Shown here piece by piece: positions 44,650 through 54,970 of a stretch of 64,000 nucleotides of DNA. The notes beneath the pieces were generated by a model. It was not told the DNA's origin. It saw nothing but the letters and a program-made list of their open reading frames with translations, and did not search any database. The DNA comes from Streptomyces sp. JB150. Lineage in GTDB: Bacteria; Actinomycetota; Actinomycetes; Streptomycetales; Streptomycetaceae. Each line of letters begins with the position of its first letter. Position 1 is the stretch's first letter. Location: assembly GCF_011193355.1 (NCBI RefSeq), contig NZ_CP049780.1:2600252-2664251 (forward strand). The letters run 5' to 3'. A program made the position numbers and the translations under genes.

Positions 44650-45150
44650 CTACTGGCGCATGGCCGTCGCGCCGGCGAGGGAGTTGGCCTGGCTGTTGGC
44701 CTGGGTGCAGTCGACGCCTCGCGTCTCGGCCGCGGCAAGCAGGGCGACCGGGACGTTCGCGTCGAGCAAGGTCTGCGGGCTGCACTCCTGGTACGGCCGG
44801 AACAGGTTGTTCTGGTACACCGGGCCGCCCTGCTGCGACTGCGGGGCCTGCGGCGTGAGCTGCGGGCTGACCTGCGGATTCAGCTGCGGGTTGATCTGGG
44901 GGGCGACCTGGGTGCCGCGCTGCGGGGCAGGCTGCTGCGGGGCCGCCTGCCGGGGGGTCAGCGAGCCGTAGGTCTGCGCGGTCGCCTGCGAGGAGGAGGC
45001 CGAGGCGGCCTGGGCGTCCGGCTGCGAAACGGGAGACGGCGCGCCCCCGTTGTGCGCGACGGGGGTGGCGGCGGAGCTGGGGCCGGCACCGACGGCGGAC
45101 AGACCGCCGGCTGCTGCGACGACGAGCGCGACTTGCTGAAGCTTGCGCAT
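44650..45150 (-). CDS. Secreted two-Cys protein with Pro/Gln-rich stalk (NLFRPYQECSPQT family, long form)
   Basis: 166 residues. MRKLQQVALVVAAAG signal. Mature part: Ala/Ser/Gln-rich region, a PQxNP-type repeat (APQINPQLNPQVSPQLTP), then NLFRPYQECSPQT with Cys123 and Cys148, 24 residues apart exactly as in the 80-residue paralogue at 41546-41788. It looks like the short protein with a repeat stalk inserted between signal and head. The PQxNP repeat is also found in the divergent 45560-46141 protein. Function unknown. Confidence 0.8.
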   Translation of the reverse strand: MRKLQQVALVVAAAGGLSAVGAGPSSAATPVAHNGGAPSPVSQPDAQAASASSSQATAQTYGSLTPRQAAPQQPAPQRGTQVAPQINPQLNPQVSPQLTPQAPQSQQGGPVYQNNLFRPYQECSPQTLLDANVPVALLAAAETRGVDCTQANSQANSLAGATAMRQ

Positions 45151-45559
45151 GGGATCCTCGGCCCTTCTTGACCTGTGGACGGAACTGGTGGAATGCGGCG
45201 ACGGAGTAACGCCGCTCGACTCCGTGGGGAACGAGACGGGCGCGGGCTCAGATACGGCCGCCACACGGGGGGTCACCCGATTGCCGCAGGGGCGTGAGAG
45301 GAACGGGGCGCCGCGCCGGACGGCAAATGGGTGACGGCTTCTCAGGACCGTTACCACGGCGAGAAATTTCTCGTTCCAACGGGGAAAGGGCAGCGGCCTT
45401 CGATCCGAACAGGTCCGAGGGATTCGCTGCCGCCTCCGACGCGAGTCCGCGTGCAATGCGGCGATTACCGCTGCCGACCGTGCAGTTCGACTACCGCACC
45501 GGCCGCACGCGTCACCGCACTGAATGCAGTGTTTCAGGTATCGAAGGGCCGAGGGTTCC
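45151..45559. other. Divergent intergenic region between two coat-like genes
   Basis: About 410 bp with no gene that I can support. It must hold the promoters of the leftward 44650-45150 and rightward 45560-46141 genes. GTTACC at 45349-45354 reads GGTAAC on the minus strand, a near match to a BldN -35, but I found no matching -10. A GAGAAATTTCTC palindrome lies at about 45361-45372. Confidence 0.5.
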
Positions 45560-46141
45560 ATGCGCAAGCTTCACAAGGCCGCGCTCTTTGTAGCGGCGGC
45601 CGGCGGTCTGTCCGTCATCGGCGTCGGCGTCAGCCATGCCGACGCTCCGGCCGGATCCGGCAGTCCGGCTCCGGCGCCGGCTCCCGAGTACCCGGCTCCC
45701 CAGGCCGCACCCGTGGCGCCCGCTCCTCAGCCGGCCCAGCCGCAGCAGCAGACGGGCTACGCCGCCGCCACGGCCACGTCGCAGGGAACGGCGCAGGCTT
45801 CCACCACGCCGTATCCCCAGCAGGCGGCTCCCGCGCAGCCCGTGCAGGCGGCTCCCGCGCAGCCCGTGCAGGCGGCCCCCGCGCAACCGGCGCAGGTGGT
45901 GCCGCAGGTCATGCCTCAGGTCATGCCGCAGGTCGCCCCGCAGGTGGCCGTGCCCCAGGCGTTCGGCCCGGAGCCTCCGATGTCCGTCGCCCCGCAGGTG
46001 AACCCCCAGGTGAACCCGCAGATCAACCCGCTGGTCAACCCGCATGTCACCCCGGGGAGCGTGCCGGAGCTGGCTCCGGTCGGCCTCGGGCAGGTCGCCG
46101 CGCCTCCGGTCGGCCAGCTGGGACTCCCCCGACTCGGCTGA
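45560..46141 (+). CDS. Secreted Pro/Ala/Gln/Val-repeat protein
   Basis: 193 residues. MRKLHKAALFVAAAG signal cleaved at about SHA-DA. The mature part is made of low-complexity repeats: Pro/Ala/Glu block, AAPAQPVQ units, PQVMPQVM/PQVAPQVA units, then PQVNPQVNPQINPLVNP. No cysteine. The leader DNA and first codons (CCGAGGGTTCCATGCGCAAG) are nearly the same as in the 41546-41788 gene. Followed 70 bp later by the third rodlin and probably co-transcribed with it. Likely structural or adhesive. Confidence 0.72.
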   Translation: MRKLHKAALFVAAAGGLSVIGVGVSHADAPAGSGSPAPAPAPEYPAPQAAPVAPAPQPAQPQQQTGYAAATATSQGTAQASTTPYPQQAAPAQPVQAAPAQPVQAAPAQPAQVVPQVMPQVMPQVAPQVAVPQAFGPEPPMSVAPQVNPQVNPQINPLVNPHVTPGSVPELAPVGLGQVAAPPVGQLGLPRLG

Positions 46142-46211
46142 CGGCCTCCCCGCACGTCTGCCATACCGAATCGATCTCGTGCAGATCGACCGCTCAACCA
46201 ACGGAGAAACC

Positions 46212-46487
46212 ATGCGCACGTTTCACAAGGCAGTCCTCATGGGCGCCCTCCTCGGCAGTGTCGGCTCCCTCGGCACCGGCACCGCCTTCGCACACGGTGA
46301 GCCGGGCCACGACTTCGACATCACGCAGGGCATCGAGTGCCGTTCGCACGACATGAACATCGAGGTGATCGGCAGCCTCGGTGTCCTCACCGGCCTGGCG
46401 GGCAACCTGCTCAACGGTGAGGGCAACCCGGGTGCGCAACAGAGCGAGCTCGGTTCCGAGATGGGTTGCAGCAACCGGGCCTTCTGA
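46212..46487 (+). CDS. Rodlin C (divergent third rodlin)
   Basis: 91 residues. MRTFHKAVLMGALLG signal. Mature HGEPGHDFDITQGIEC with Cys43 and Cys86 and the NLLNGEGNPGAQ block. More distant from rodlins A and B (ending EMGCSNRAF rather than TMGCNNSAF). On the opposite strand from them and downstream of the repeat protein at 45560-46141; 70-bp gap with Shine-Dalgarno ACGGAGAAACC. Terminator at 46514-46550. Confidence 0.92.
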   Translation: MRTFHKAVLMGALLGSVGSLGTGTAFAHGEPGHDFDITQGIECRSHDMNIEVIGSLGVLTGLAGNLLNGEGNPGAQQSELGSEMGCSNRAF

Positions 46488-46513
46488 CCGCCCGCCTCGC
46501 CGCCCTCGGCACA

Positions 46514-46550
46514 GGGCACGCACAGATCATCCCGATCCGTGCGTGCCCTT
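46514..46550 (+). terminator. Terminator after rodlin C
   Basis: 11-bp stem AGGGCACGCAC / GTGCGTGCCCT. Confidence 0.82.
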
Positions 46551-46645
46551 CGTGCGGTCGGGCTGAAGGCCGGGCGCGTGCCGCTTCGTGGACGTGACGC
46601 CGAAGGAGGGCCTCGGCCCTCGAGCGGGCGCAGGACACAACGCAT

Positions 46646-46682
46646 CGGGCCCCGGGAGACAGGGAGTGTCTCCCGGGGCCCG
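46646..46682 (-). terminator. Terminator of the long chaplin gene
   Basis: 16-bp perfect stem CGGGCCCCGGGAGACA / TGTCTCCCGGGGCCCG with a 5-nt loop, 55 bp beyond the stop. Confidence 0.88.
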
Positions 46683-46737
46683 TGACGCGTCCGGACCGGT
46701 CATGCCGGACCGGTGTGTGCTGCGGCTCCGATCCCGG

Positions 46738-47463
46738 TCAGCGGGTGCGGGTCGGGTTGAAGCGACGGTACAGGATCCCGCCCGTGACGATGAGCGCGAG
46801 ACTGCCCGCGAGAGCGGGGGCCGTGAGGTCCGCTCCGGTGTGGGCGAGCGAGGGCGCCATCGCGTGCGGGGTGTAGGAGGTGTGCGGGGCGTGCGGCTCG
46901 ACGTGGGACCGGTCGGGGGTGGCCGGGGGCTTGGGAGCCCGGGGCTTCGGGACCGCGGTGTGCGAGATCGCATGGTCGCCGGAGCCGTTGACCGACTCGT
47001 TGCCGACGGCCGGGTTGCCTACGCCGACCACGTTGACGCTGTTCCCGGAGACGTTCACCGGCACGTCGATCGGGAGCTGGAGGTTGTTGCCCGACAGCAC
47101 GCCGGGGGAACCCTCGGTGACTCCGTGCGCCGAGGCCCCACCGGACGTGGCCGACCCGCCGCCGGTCTTGGCCGCGTCGCTCTTCTCCTTGCCGTCGGCC
47201 TTCGCGGCACCGCCGTTCACACAGGTGTTGCCCGCGGCCGGGTTGAGCAGCCCCACGACGTTGACGGTGTTGCCGCAGACGTTCACCGGCACGTGCACCG
47301 GCACCTGGAGGGAGTTGCCGGAGAGCACCCCGGGCGAGCCGGCCGCCGTACCGTCGGCGGCGGCCCCGTCGGCCGCGAAGGCGGCGGACACCGGGAACGC
47401 CACGGCCATCGCGCCGGAGGCGGCGGCGACGGCGATCACACCGTTTCGGGTAGTCCGTCTCAT
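46738..47463 (-). CDS. Long, sortase-anchored chaplin with two chaplin domains
   Basis: 241 residues. Signal about 1-31. Chaplin domain 1 at 43-83 (SPGVLSGN ... NVCGNTVNVVGLLNPAAGNTC, Cys63, Cys81). A Gly/Lys/Ala linker follows, then domain 2 at 119-159, where both Cys positions are Ser (NVSGNSVNV, Ser139; GNES, Ser157). Pro-rich spacer, LAHTG at 206-210, a transmembrane helix and a basic tail. Of the ChpA/B/C architecture: it anchors the hydrophobic coat to the wall through class E sortase. I chose MRRTTRNG as start. A BldN-like promoter lies upstream at 47511-47539. Confidence 0.92.
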   Translation of the reverse strand: MRRTTRNGVIAVAAASGAMAVAFPVSAAFAADGAAADGTAAGSPGVLSGNSLQVPVHVPVNVCGNTVNVVGLLNPAAGNTCVNGGAAKADGKEKSDAAKTGGGSATSGGASAHGVTEGSPGVLSGNNLQLPIDVPVNVSGNSVNVVGVGNPAVGNESVNGSGDHAISHTAVPKPRAPKPPATPDRSHVEPHAPHTSYTPHAMAPSLAHTGADLTAPALAGSLALIVTGGILYRRFNPTRTR

Positions 47464-47510
47464 GGGTTTCCTGCCTTCCTGACTTCTCGCGGGCACTCAC
47501 CCGCACCCAT

Positions 47511-47539
47511 AAAACGGAGGTGGGCCATCCGGAGTTATG
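47511..47539 (-). promoter_or_regulatory. BldN-like promoter of the long chaplin gene
   Basis: On the minus strand: CATAAC (47534-47539), 17-nt spacer, CGTTTT (47511-47516). One mismatch in the -35 and two in the -10 versus CGTAAC/CGTTGA. Confidence 0.5.
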
Positions 47540-47601
47540 GCATGCCGGCCGCCAGTTGCTCCAGTTTGGGCTCGTTTGCCCGGCGCGGAGCGGTGCCGGA
47601 G

Positions 47602-47631
47602 TTGAACTGATACCCCCTAGGGGTATAGCGT
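47602..47631 (+). promoter_or_regulatory. Promoter of the copper operon
   Basis: -35 TTGAAC (47602-47607) and -10 TAGCGT (47626-47631) with an 18-nt spacer; TATAGC at 47624 is an alternative -10. The CsoR operator occupies the spacer. Confidence 0.65.
47610..47626. promoter_or_regulatory. CsoR operator
   Basis: ATACCCC-CTA-GGGGTAT palindrome, the classical type of CsoR site known from Streptomyces copper operons. CsoR binding there is relieved by Cu(I). It lies across the -35/-10 spacer. Confidence 0.92.
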
Positions 47632-47693
47632 GGAATGCGTGGGGTGCCCCCGAGCCCCCACCGGCCCCATACGCCTCGACGAGGAGTAACGAC

Positions 47694-47933
47694 ATGAGCG
47701 CCCAGACCGACACCCAGGGTTCCGTCACCACCGTCTACCAGGTGACCGGCATGAGCTGCGGACACTGCGAGGGCTCGGTCTCCGCCGAACTCGGCCGGCT
47801 GCCCGGCGTGACGTCGGTGCAGGCCGTCGCCGCCAAGGGCGAGGTCACCGTCGTCTCCGAAGCCCCGCTGGACGAGGAGGCCGTGCGCGCCGCCGTCGAC
47901 GAGGCCGGCTACGAGCTGGTCGGCCGCGCCTGA
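47694..47933 (+). CDS. copZ: Copper chaperone CopZ-like (HMA domain)
   Basis: 79 residues, ferredoxin-like HMA fold. Binds Cu(I) through the MSCGHC motif and passes it to Cop[18 protein letters not shown] N-terminus and GYELV C-terminus are typical. GAGGAG-type Shine-Dalgarno before the ATG. First gene of the CsoR-controlled pair; copA follows after 88 bp. Confidence 0.93.
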   Translation: MSAQTDTQGSVTTVYQVTGMSCGHCEGSVSAELGRLPGVTSVQAVAAKGEVTVVSEAPLDEEAVRAAVDEAGYELVGRA

Positions 47934-48021
47934 GCCGCAACGAAGCCACGACCGCCGACACCGGGCCGTACACCACCGACAATGGGGGCGTACGGTCCGG
48001 TCCGTCGTCTGGAGCCCGGAC

Positions 48022-50331
<2,310 letters not shown>

Positions 50332-50749
50332 GCTCTTCACAAGGCTCGCGCATCATCCTTACGCTTGAGCCCCGTTCGTCGTATCGGGCCTCTTGTGCAT
50401 CTTTTGGGACATATGCAAGAGACGCAGATCACAGTGATGTGAACGTAACCATCGAAGGGGTTCGACGGTCTAAGTTGGCGATGTCAGAAGGCGTCTTGGG
50501 GGCGTCGACTGGCATCCGGGGATGTCTTGGGGGACCTCTCCGGAGATGCGTTGCCGGGGCACGTACACCGGGAAGCTTTGAGCGGCCCTCCCAGCGTGCG
50601 CTGTCCCGGCAGACCGCAGTCAGCACATCACAGGTGAACACGCAACACCCGAGTGCGGTGAGTTTTGCTCATTGTGCTCACAGCGATTCAGGCGCTGGTC
50701 TCTCAGACGCCCGGCCGGATCCCGTGGGGGGAATCCGCACCGGGACATG

Positions 50750-50804
50750 GGAAGGCGCCCTGGTCGCCGGCCCGTGGGGGGACCGGTGCACCGGGGCGCC
50801 TTCC
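50750..50804. terminator. Hairpin in the copA-citA gap
   Basis: 11-bp arms GGAAGGCGCCC / GGGCGCCTTCC flanking a 33-nt structured loop, followed by CTTTTCC. Probably bidirectional. Confidence 0.65.
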
Positions 50805-50865
50805 GCTTTTCCCCGCCGTCCCGCCGCCCCGCCCGCGCCCGTACGCCTGTCCGCGCGCACAGGAA

Positions 50866-50893
50866 GGCCCCGCACCCTGCGGGGTACGGGGCC
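50866..50893 (-). terminator. Terminator of citA
   Basis: Stem GGCCCCG / CGGGGCC with an inner CCC/GGG pairing, 28 bp beyond the citA stop. Confidence 0.75.
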
Positions 50894-50921
50894 TGGAGAC
50901 CGCTGGGCTCAGCGGCGGCGG

Positions 50922-52211
50922 CTAGCGCTCCTCGACCGGGACGAAGTCGCGCTGGACGACGCCCGTGTAGATCTGGCGCGGGCGGCCGATGCGGGAGCCG
51001 GGCTCCTTGATCATCTCGTGCCACTGGGCGATCCAGCCCGGCAGGCGGCCGAGGGCGAAGAGGACCGTGAACATCTCGGTCGGGAAGCCCATGGCCCGGT
51101 AGATCAGGCCGGTGTAGAAGTCGACGTTCGGGTAGAGCTTGCGCTCGGTGAAGTAGTCGTCGGAAAGCGCGTGCTCCTCCAGCTTCAGCGCGATGTCCAG
51201 CAGCTCGTCGGTCTTGCCGAGCGCGGACAGCACATCGTGCGCGGCGGCCTTGATGATCTTGGCGCGCGGGTCGAAGTTCTTGTAGACCCGGTGGCCGAAG
51301 CCCATCAGGCGGACGCCGTCCTCCTTGTTCTTCACCTTGCGGATGAAGGAGTCGACGTCGCCGCCCGCGTCGCGGATGCCCTCCAGCATCTCCAGCACCG
51401 ACTGGTTGGCACCGCCGTGCAGCGGGCCCCACAGCGCGTTGATGCCGGCGGAGATCGACGCGAACATGTTCGCCTGCGAGGAGCCGACGAGGCGGACCGT
51501 GGAGGTCGAACAGTTCTGCTCGTGGTCGGCGTGCAGGATCAGCAGCTTGTCCAGCGCCGAGACCACGATCGGGTCCAGCTCGTACTCCTGCGCCGGGACC
51601 GAGAAGGTCATGCGCAGGAAGTTCTCCACGTAGCCCAGGTCGTTGCGCGGGTAGACGAACGGGTGGCCGACCGACTTCTTGTACGCGTACGCCGCGATCG
51701 TCGGCAGCTTGGCGAGCAGCCGGATCGTGGAGAGGTTGCGCTGCTGCTCGTCGAACGGGTTGTGGCTGTCCTGGTAGAAGGTGGACAGCGCGGAGACCAC
51801 CGAGGACAGCATCGCCATCGGGTGGGCGTCCCGCGGGAAGCCGCGGTAGAAGTTCTTGACGTCCTCGTGCAGCAGGGTGTGCCGGGTGATGTCGTCCTTG
51901 AACGCGGCGAGCTGGTCGACGGTCGGCAGTTCACCGTTGATCAGCAGGTAGGCCACCTCCAGGAAGGTGGAGCGCTCGGCCAGCTGCTCGATCGGGTAGC
52001 CGCGGTACCGGAGGATGCCCTGCTCGCCGTCGAGGTAGGTGATGGCGGATTTATAGGCGGCGGTGTTGCCGTAACCGCTGTCCAGGGTCACGAGCCCGGT
52101 CTGGGCGCGGAGCTTGCCGATGTCGAAGCCCTTGTCCCCGACGGTGCTGTCGATCACCGGGTAGGTGTACTCGTTACCGTCGTACCGCAGTACTACAGAG
52201 TTGTCGCTCAC
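50922..52211 (-). CDS. citA: Citrate synthase
   Basis: 429 residues. Condenses acetyl-CoA and oxaloacetate, entry step of the TCA cycle. Seen: the type II N-terminal beta domain, VIDSTVGDKGFDIGKL; GILRYRGYPIEQLAE; the catalytic His in HADHEQNCSTSTVRLVG and in LMGFGHRVYKNFDPRA; and the Asp in the C-terminal domain. GTG start preferred over the upstream ATG because GAGGGA lies 6 nt before it and homologues begin MSDNSVVLRY. In S. coelicolor this is the gene affecting aerial growth through acid production. Confidence 0.95.
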   Translation of the reverse strand: MSDNSVVLRYDGNEYTYPVIDSTVGDKGFDIGKLRAQTGLVTLDSGYGNTAAYKSAITYLDGEQGILRYRGYPIEQLAERSTFLEVAYLLINGELPTVDQLAAFKDDITRHTLLHEDVKNFYRGFPRDAHPMAMLSSVVSALSTFYQDSHNPFDEQQRNLSTIRLLAKLPTIAAYAYKKSVGHPFVYPRNDLGYVENFLRMTFSVPAQEYELDPIVVSALDKLLILHADHEQNCSTSTVRLVGSSQANMFASISAGINALWGPLHGGANQSVLEMLEGIRDAGGDVDSFIRKVKNKEDGVRLMGFGHRVYKNFDPRAKIIKAAAHDVLSALGKTDELLDIALKLEEHALSDDYFTERKLYPNVDFYTGLIYRAMGFPTEMFTVLFALGRLPGWIAQWHEMIKEPGSRIGRPRQIYTGVVQRDFVPVEER

Positions 52212-52455
52212 GTCTTCCCTCACCGACGTAGTGCCTCATCTTCGAGGTGCCCTGACTGTCTCTACCATCCCCCATTTGGCTCAGGAGAGTGCACTCGGGG
52301 TCGACCATTGGGCTTATCGGCGGCACTCAGTGCCGCCAACTTGCTCATCCTGCCCCCTTGATTCCCCTTCCGGAAGGGCTGTGTGACGTTTACGACTCGT
52401 TTGATCGATCATTTTTCCGTCGCGCTCACGGACACCGTCCCGGTGCGCCCCGGCC

Positions 52456-54729
52456 TCACGCCGCCGGCCGGCCCCCGGAGAGGCGGAAGTCCAGCGCCGT
52501 GCAGCGCCGTCCGGCCGACACCGTGCGCACCGCCTGCCCGATCGCCTTGCGCGAGCCGACCAGGACGACGAGCCGCTTGGCGCGGGTGACCGCCGTGTAG
52601 AGGAGATTGCGCTGGAGCATCATCCAGGCGCCGGTGGTGACCGGGATCACCACGGCCGGGTACTCACTGCCCTGCGAGCGGTGGATGGTCACCGCGTAGG
52701 CGTGCGCCAGCTCGTCCAGCTCGTCGAAGTCGTACGGCACCTCCTCGTCCTCGTCCGTCAGCACCGTCAGGCGCTGGTCGACCGGGTCGAGCGCGGTGAC
52801 CACGCCCACGGTGCCGTTGAAGACACCGTTCTTCCCTTTCTCGTAGTTGTTGCGGATCTGTGTGACCTTGTCGCCGACCCGGAAAACGCGTCCGCCGAAC
52901 CTCTTCTCCGGCAGATCGGGCCGACCGGGCGTGATGGCCTGCTGGAGGAGCCCGTTGAGGGTGCCCGCGCCGGCCGGTCCCCGGTGCATCGGGGCGAGCA
53001 CCTGCACGTCCCGGCGCGGGTCGAGCCCGAACCTGGCCGGGATACGGCGGGCCGCGACGTCGACGGCGAGCCGTCCGGCGGCCTCGGTGTCGTCCTCGAC
53101 GAAGAGGAAGAAGTCCTTCAGGCCGTCGGTGAGGGGGTGCTGTCCGGCGTTGATGCGGTGGGCGTTGGTGACGACGCCGGACTGCTGGGCCTGCCGGAAG
53201 ACGCGGGTGAGCCGTACGGCGGGCAGCGGGCTGCCGTCGGCGAGCAGATCGCGCAGCACCTCGCCCGCGCCGACGCTCGGGAGCTGGTCGACGTCCCCGA
53301 CGAACAGCAGGTGGGCACCGGGGGGAACGGCTTTGACCAGCTTGTTGGCGAGGAGGAGGTCCAGCATGGACGCCTCGTCCACGACGACGAGGTCGGCGTC
53401 GAGGGGGCGGTCCTTGTCGTACGCCGCGTCCCCGCCGGGCTTCAGCTCCAGCAGCCGGTGGACGGTGGAGGCCTCCGCGCCGGTCAGCTCGGCGAGCCGT
53501 TTCGCCGCGCGGCCGGTCGGCGCGGCGAGCAGCACCTTGGCCCGCTTGGCGCGGGCCAGCTCCACGATGGACCGCACGGTGAACGACTTGCCGCAGCCGG
53601 GCCCGCCGGTCAGCACGGCGACCTTCTCGGTCAGCGCCAGCTTGACGGCGGCCTCCTGCTCGGGCGCGAGGTCGGCGCCCGTACGGGTCCTCAGCCAGCC
53701 GAGGGCCTTGGCCCAGTCGACGTCCCGGAAGCCGGGCATCCGGTCCTGCTCGGTGCGCAGGAGGCGCTGCAGCTGGGCGGCGAGGGCGACTTCGGCGCGG
53801 TGGAAGGGGACGAGGTAGACGGCGGTGACGGGCTCGTCGCCGTCGCCCTCCGGGCCGGGCACCTTCTCCCGTACGACCCCCGGATCGCCCCCGTCCTCCG
53901 GCGGCCGCGCCAGCTCGGCGAGGCACTCGATGACGAGCCCGGTGTCCACCTGGAGCAGCTTGACCGCGTCCGCGATCAGCCGCTCCTCCGGGAGGTAGCA
54001 GTGCCCCTGGTCGGCGGACTGCGACAACGCGTACTGCAAGCCCGCCTTGACCCGCTCCGGGCTGTCGTGCGGGATGCCGACGGACCGGGCGATCTTGTCG
54101 GCGGTGAGGAAGCCGATGCCCCAGACGTCGGCGGCGAGGCGGTACGGCTGGTTCTTCACGACCGCGATGGACGCGTCGCCGTACTTCTTGTAGATCCGCA
54201 CGGCGATGGAGGTGGAGACCTCCACGGTCTGGAGGAACAGCATCACCTCCTTGATCGCCTTCTGCTCCTCCCAGGCGTCGGCGATCTTCTTCGTCCGCTT
54301 GGGCCCGAGCCCGGGGACCTCGATGAGCCGCTTCGGCTCCTCCTCGATGATCCTCAGGGTGTCGGTCCCGAAGTGCTGCGTGATGCGGTCCGCGAAGACC
54401 GGGCCGATGCCCTTGACCAGCCCGGAGCCCAGATACCGGCGGATGCCCTGGACCGTGGCCGGCAGGACGGTGGTGTAGTTCTCCACGTGGAACTGCTTGC
54501 CGTACTGGGGGTGTGACCCCCAGCGCCCCTCCATCCGCAGGGACTCCCCCACCTGCGCACCGAGCAGCGCGCCGACGACCGTCAGCAGGTCTCCGCCGCC
54601 TCTGCCCGTGTCGACGCGGGCGACCGTGTAGCCGTTCTCCTCATTGGCGTACGTGATCCGCTCCAGCACACCTTCGAGAACGGCGAGTCGCCGCTCTCCC
54701 TGCGGGGCAGCAGCCGTCTGGTTGGACAT
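52456..54729 (-). CDS. recD2: RecD2-type SF1B DNA helicase
   Basis: 757 residues. N-terminal OB-like and helix-hairpin-helix region (GIGPVFADRITQHFG, VPGLGPKRTKKIADAW, WGIGFLTADKIA), then the SF1 motor: Walker A TGGPGCGKSF near residue 378, motif II VVDEASMLD, motif III FVGDVDQLPSVGAG, motif V/VI TIHRSQGSEYP and LYTAVTRAK. ATP-driven 5'-3' helicase outside RecBCD complexes. Single gene, with its start close to the DUF397 gene. Confidence 0.94.
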   Translation of the reverse strand: MSNQTAAAPQGERRLAVLEGVLERITYANEENGYTVARVDTGRGGGDLLTVVGALLGAQVGESLRMEGRWGSHPQYGKQFHVENYTTVLPATVQGIRRYLGSGLVKGIGPVFADRITQHFGTDTLRIIEEEPKRLIEVPGLGPKRTKKIADAWEEQKAIKEVMLFLQTVEVSTSIAVRIYKKYGDASIAVVKNQPYRLAADVWGIGFLTADKIARSVGIPHDSPERVKAGLQYALSQSADQGHCYLPEERLIADAVKLLQVDTGLVIECLAELARPPEDGGDPGVVREKVPGPEGDGDEPVTAVYLVPFHRAEVALAAQLQRLLRTEQDRMPGFRDVDWAKALGWLRTRTGADLAPEQEAAVKLALTEKVAVLTGGPGCGKSFTVRSIVELARAKRAKVLLAAPTGRAAKRLAELTGAEASTVHRLLELKPGGDAAYDKDRPLDADLVVVDEASMLDLLLANKLVKAVPPGAHLLFVGDVDQLPSVGAGEVLRDLLADGSPLPAVRLTRVFRQAQQSGVVTNAHRINAGQHPLTDGLKDFFLFVEDDTEAAGRLAVDVAARRIPARFGLDPRRDVQVLAPMHRGPAGAGTLNGLLQQAITPGRPDLPEKRFGGRVFRVGDKVTQIRNNYEKGKNGVFNGTVGVVTALDPVDQRLTVLTDEDEEVPYDFDELDELAHAYAVTIHRSQGSEYPAVVIPVTTGAWMMLQRNLLYTAVTRAKRLVVLVGSRKAIGQAVRTVSAGRRCTALDFRLSGGRPAA

Positions 54730-54768
54730 GATCCGACGGTACCCGGGGGGTGTGACAGCGGGTGGCCG

Positions 54769-54966
54769 TCAGCGGTGGGGGTGCTGCTCCTTGAGCGCCG
54801 CGAGGAAGGGGGCGAACGCGGTGGTGGGGAAGGTGAGGTGGGCTGCCGCCGGGGTTTTGGAGTCGCGAATAGCTATGTGGGTGGGGGTGGTGGCGATCTC
54901 CACGCAAGCGTTGCCCTCGCCGCCGCCGGAGTAGGAGGACTTCCGCCAGTTACCGGGGGTGGTCAT
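54769..54966 (-). CDS. DUF397 small protein
   Basis: 65 residues: WRKSSYSGGGEGNACVEIA, then a HIAIRDSK turn. These are DUF397 hallmarks. Such proteins accompany XRE/DUF5753 regulators in Streptomyces (BldB/WhiJ-like systems) and probably act as their small effectors. The gene starts 4 bp after the regulator's stop (54971), so they are co-transcribed. Confidence 0.88.
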   Translation of the reverse strand: MTTPGNWRKSSYSGGGEGNACVEIATTPTHIAIRDSKTPAAAHLTFPTTAFAPFLAALKEQHPHR

Positions 54967-54970
54967 CGAC

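Larger units (their letters stand above)
50332..50921. other. 590-bp intergenic region between copA and citA
   Basis: Convergent gap, unusually long, with lower GC than its surroundings in its first half (50340-50480). A weak opening from ATG at about 50480 lacks codon bias and I reject it. Two hairpins: GGAAGGCGCCC / GGGCGCCTTCC (50750-50804) and GGCCCCG / CGGGGCC (50866-50893). Could hold an RNA gene or gene remnant; no more can be said from the sequence. Confidence 0.5.

Noticed and set aside
45331..46356. 341-codon + frame covering 45560-46356
   Set aside because: Out of frame with the signal peptide of the repeat protein and the rodlin; only a GC artefact.
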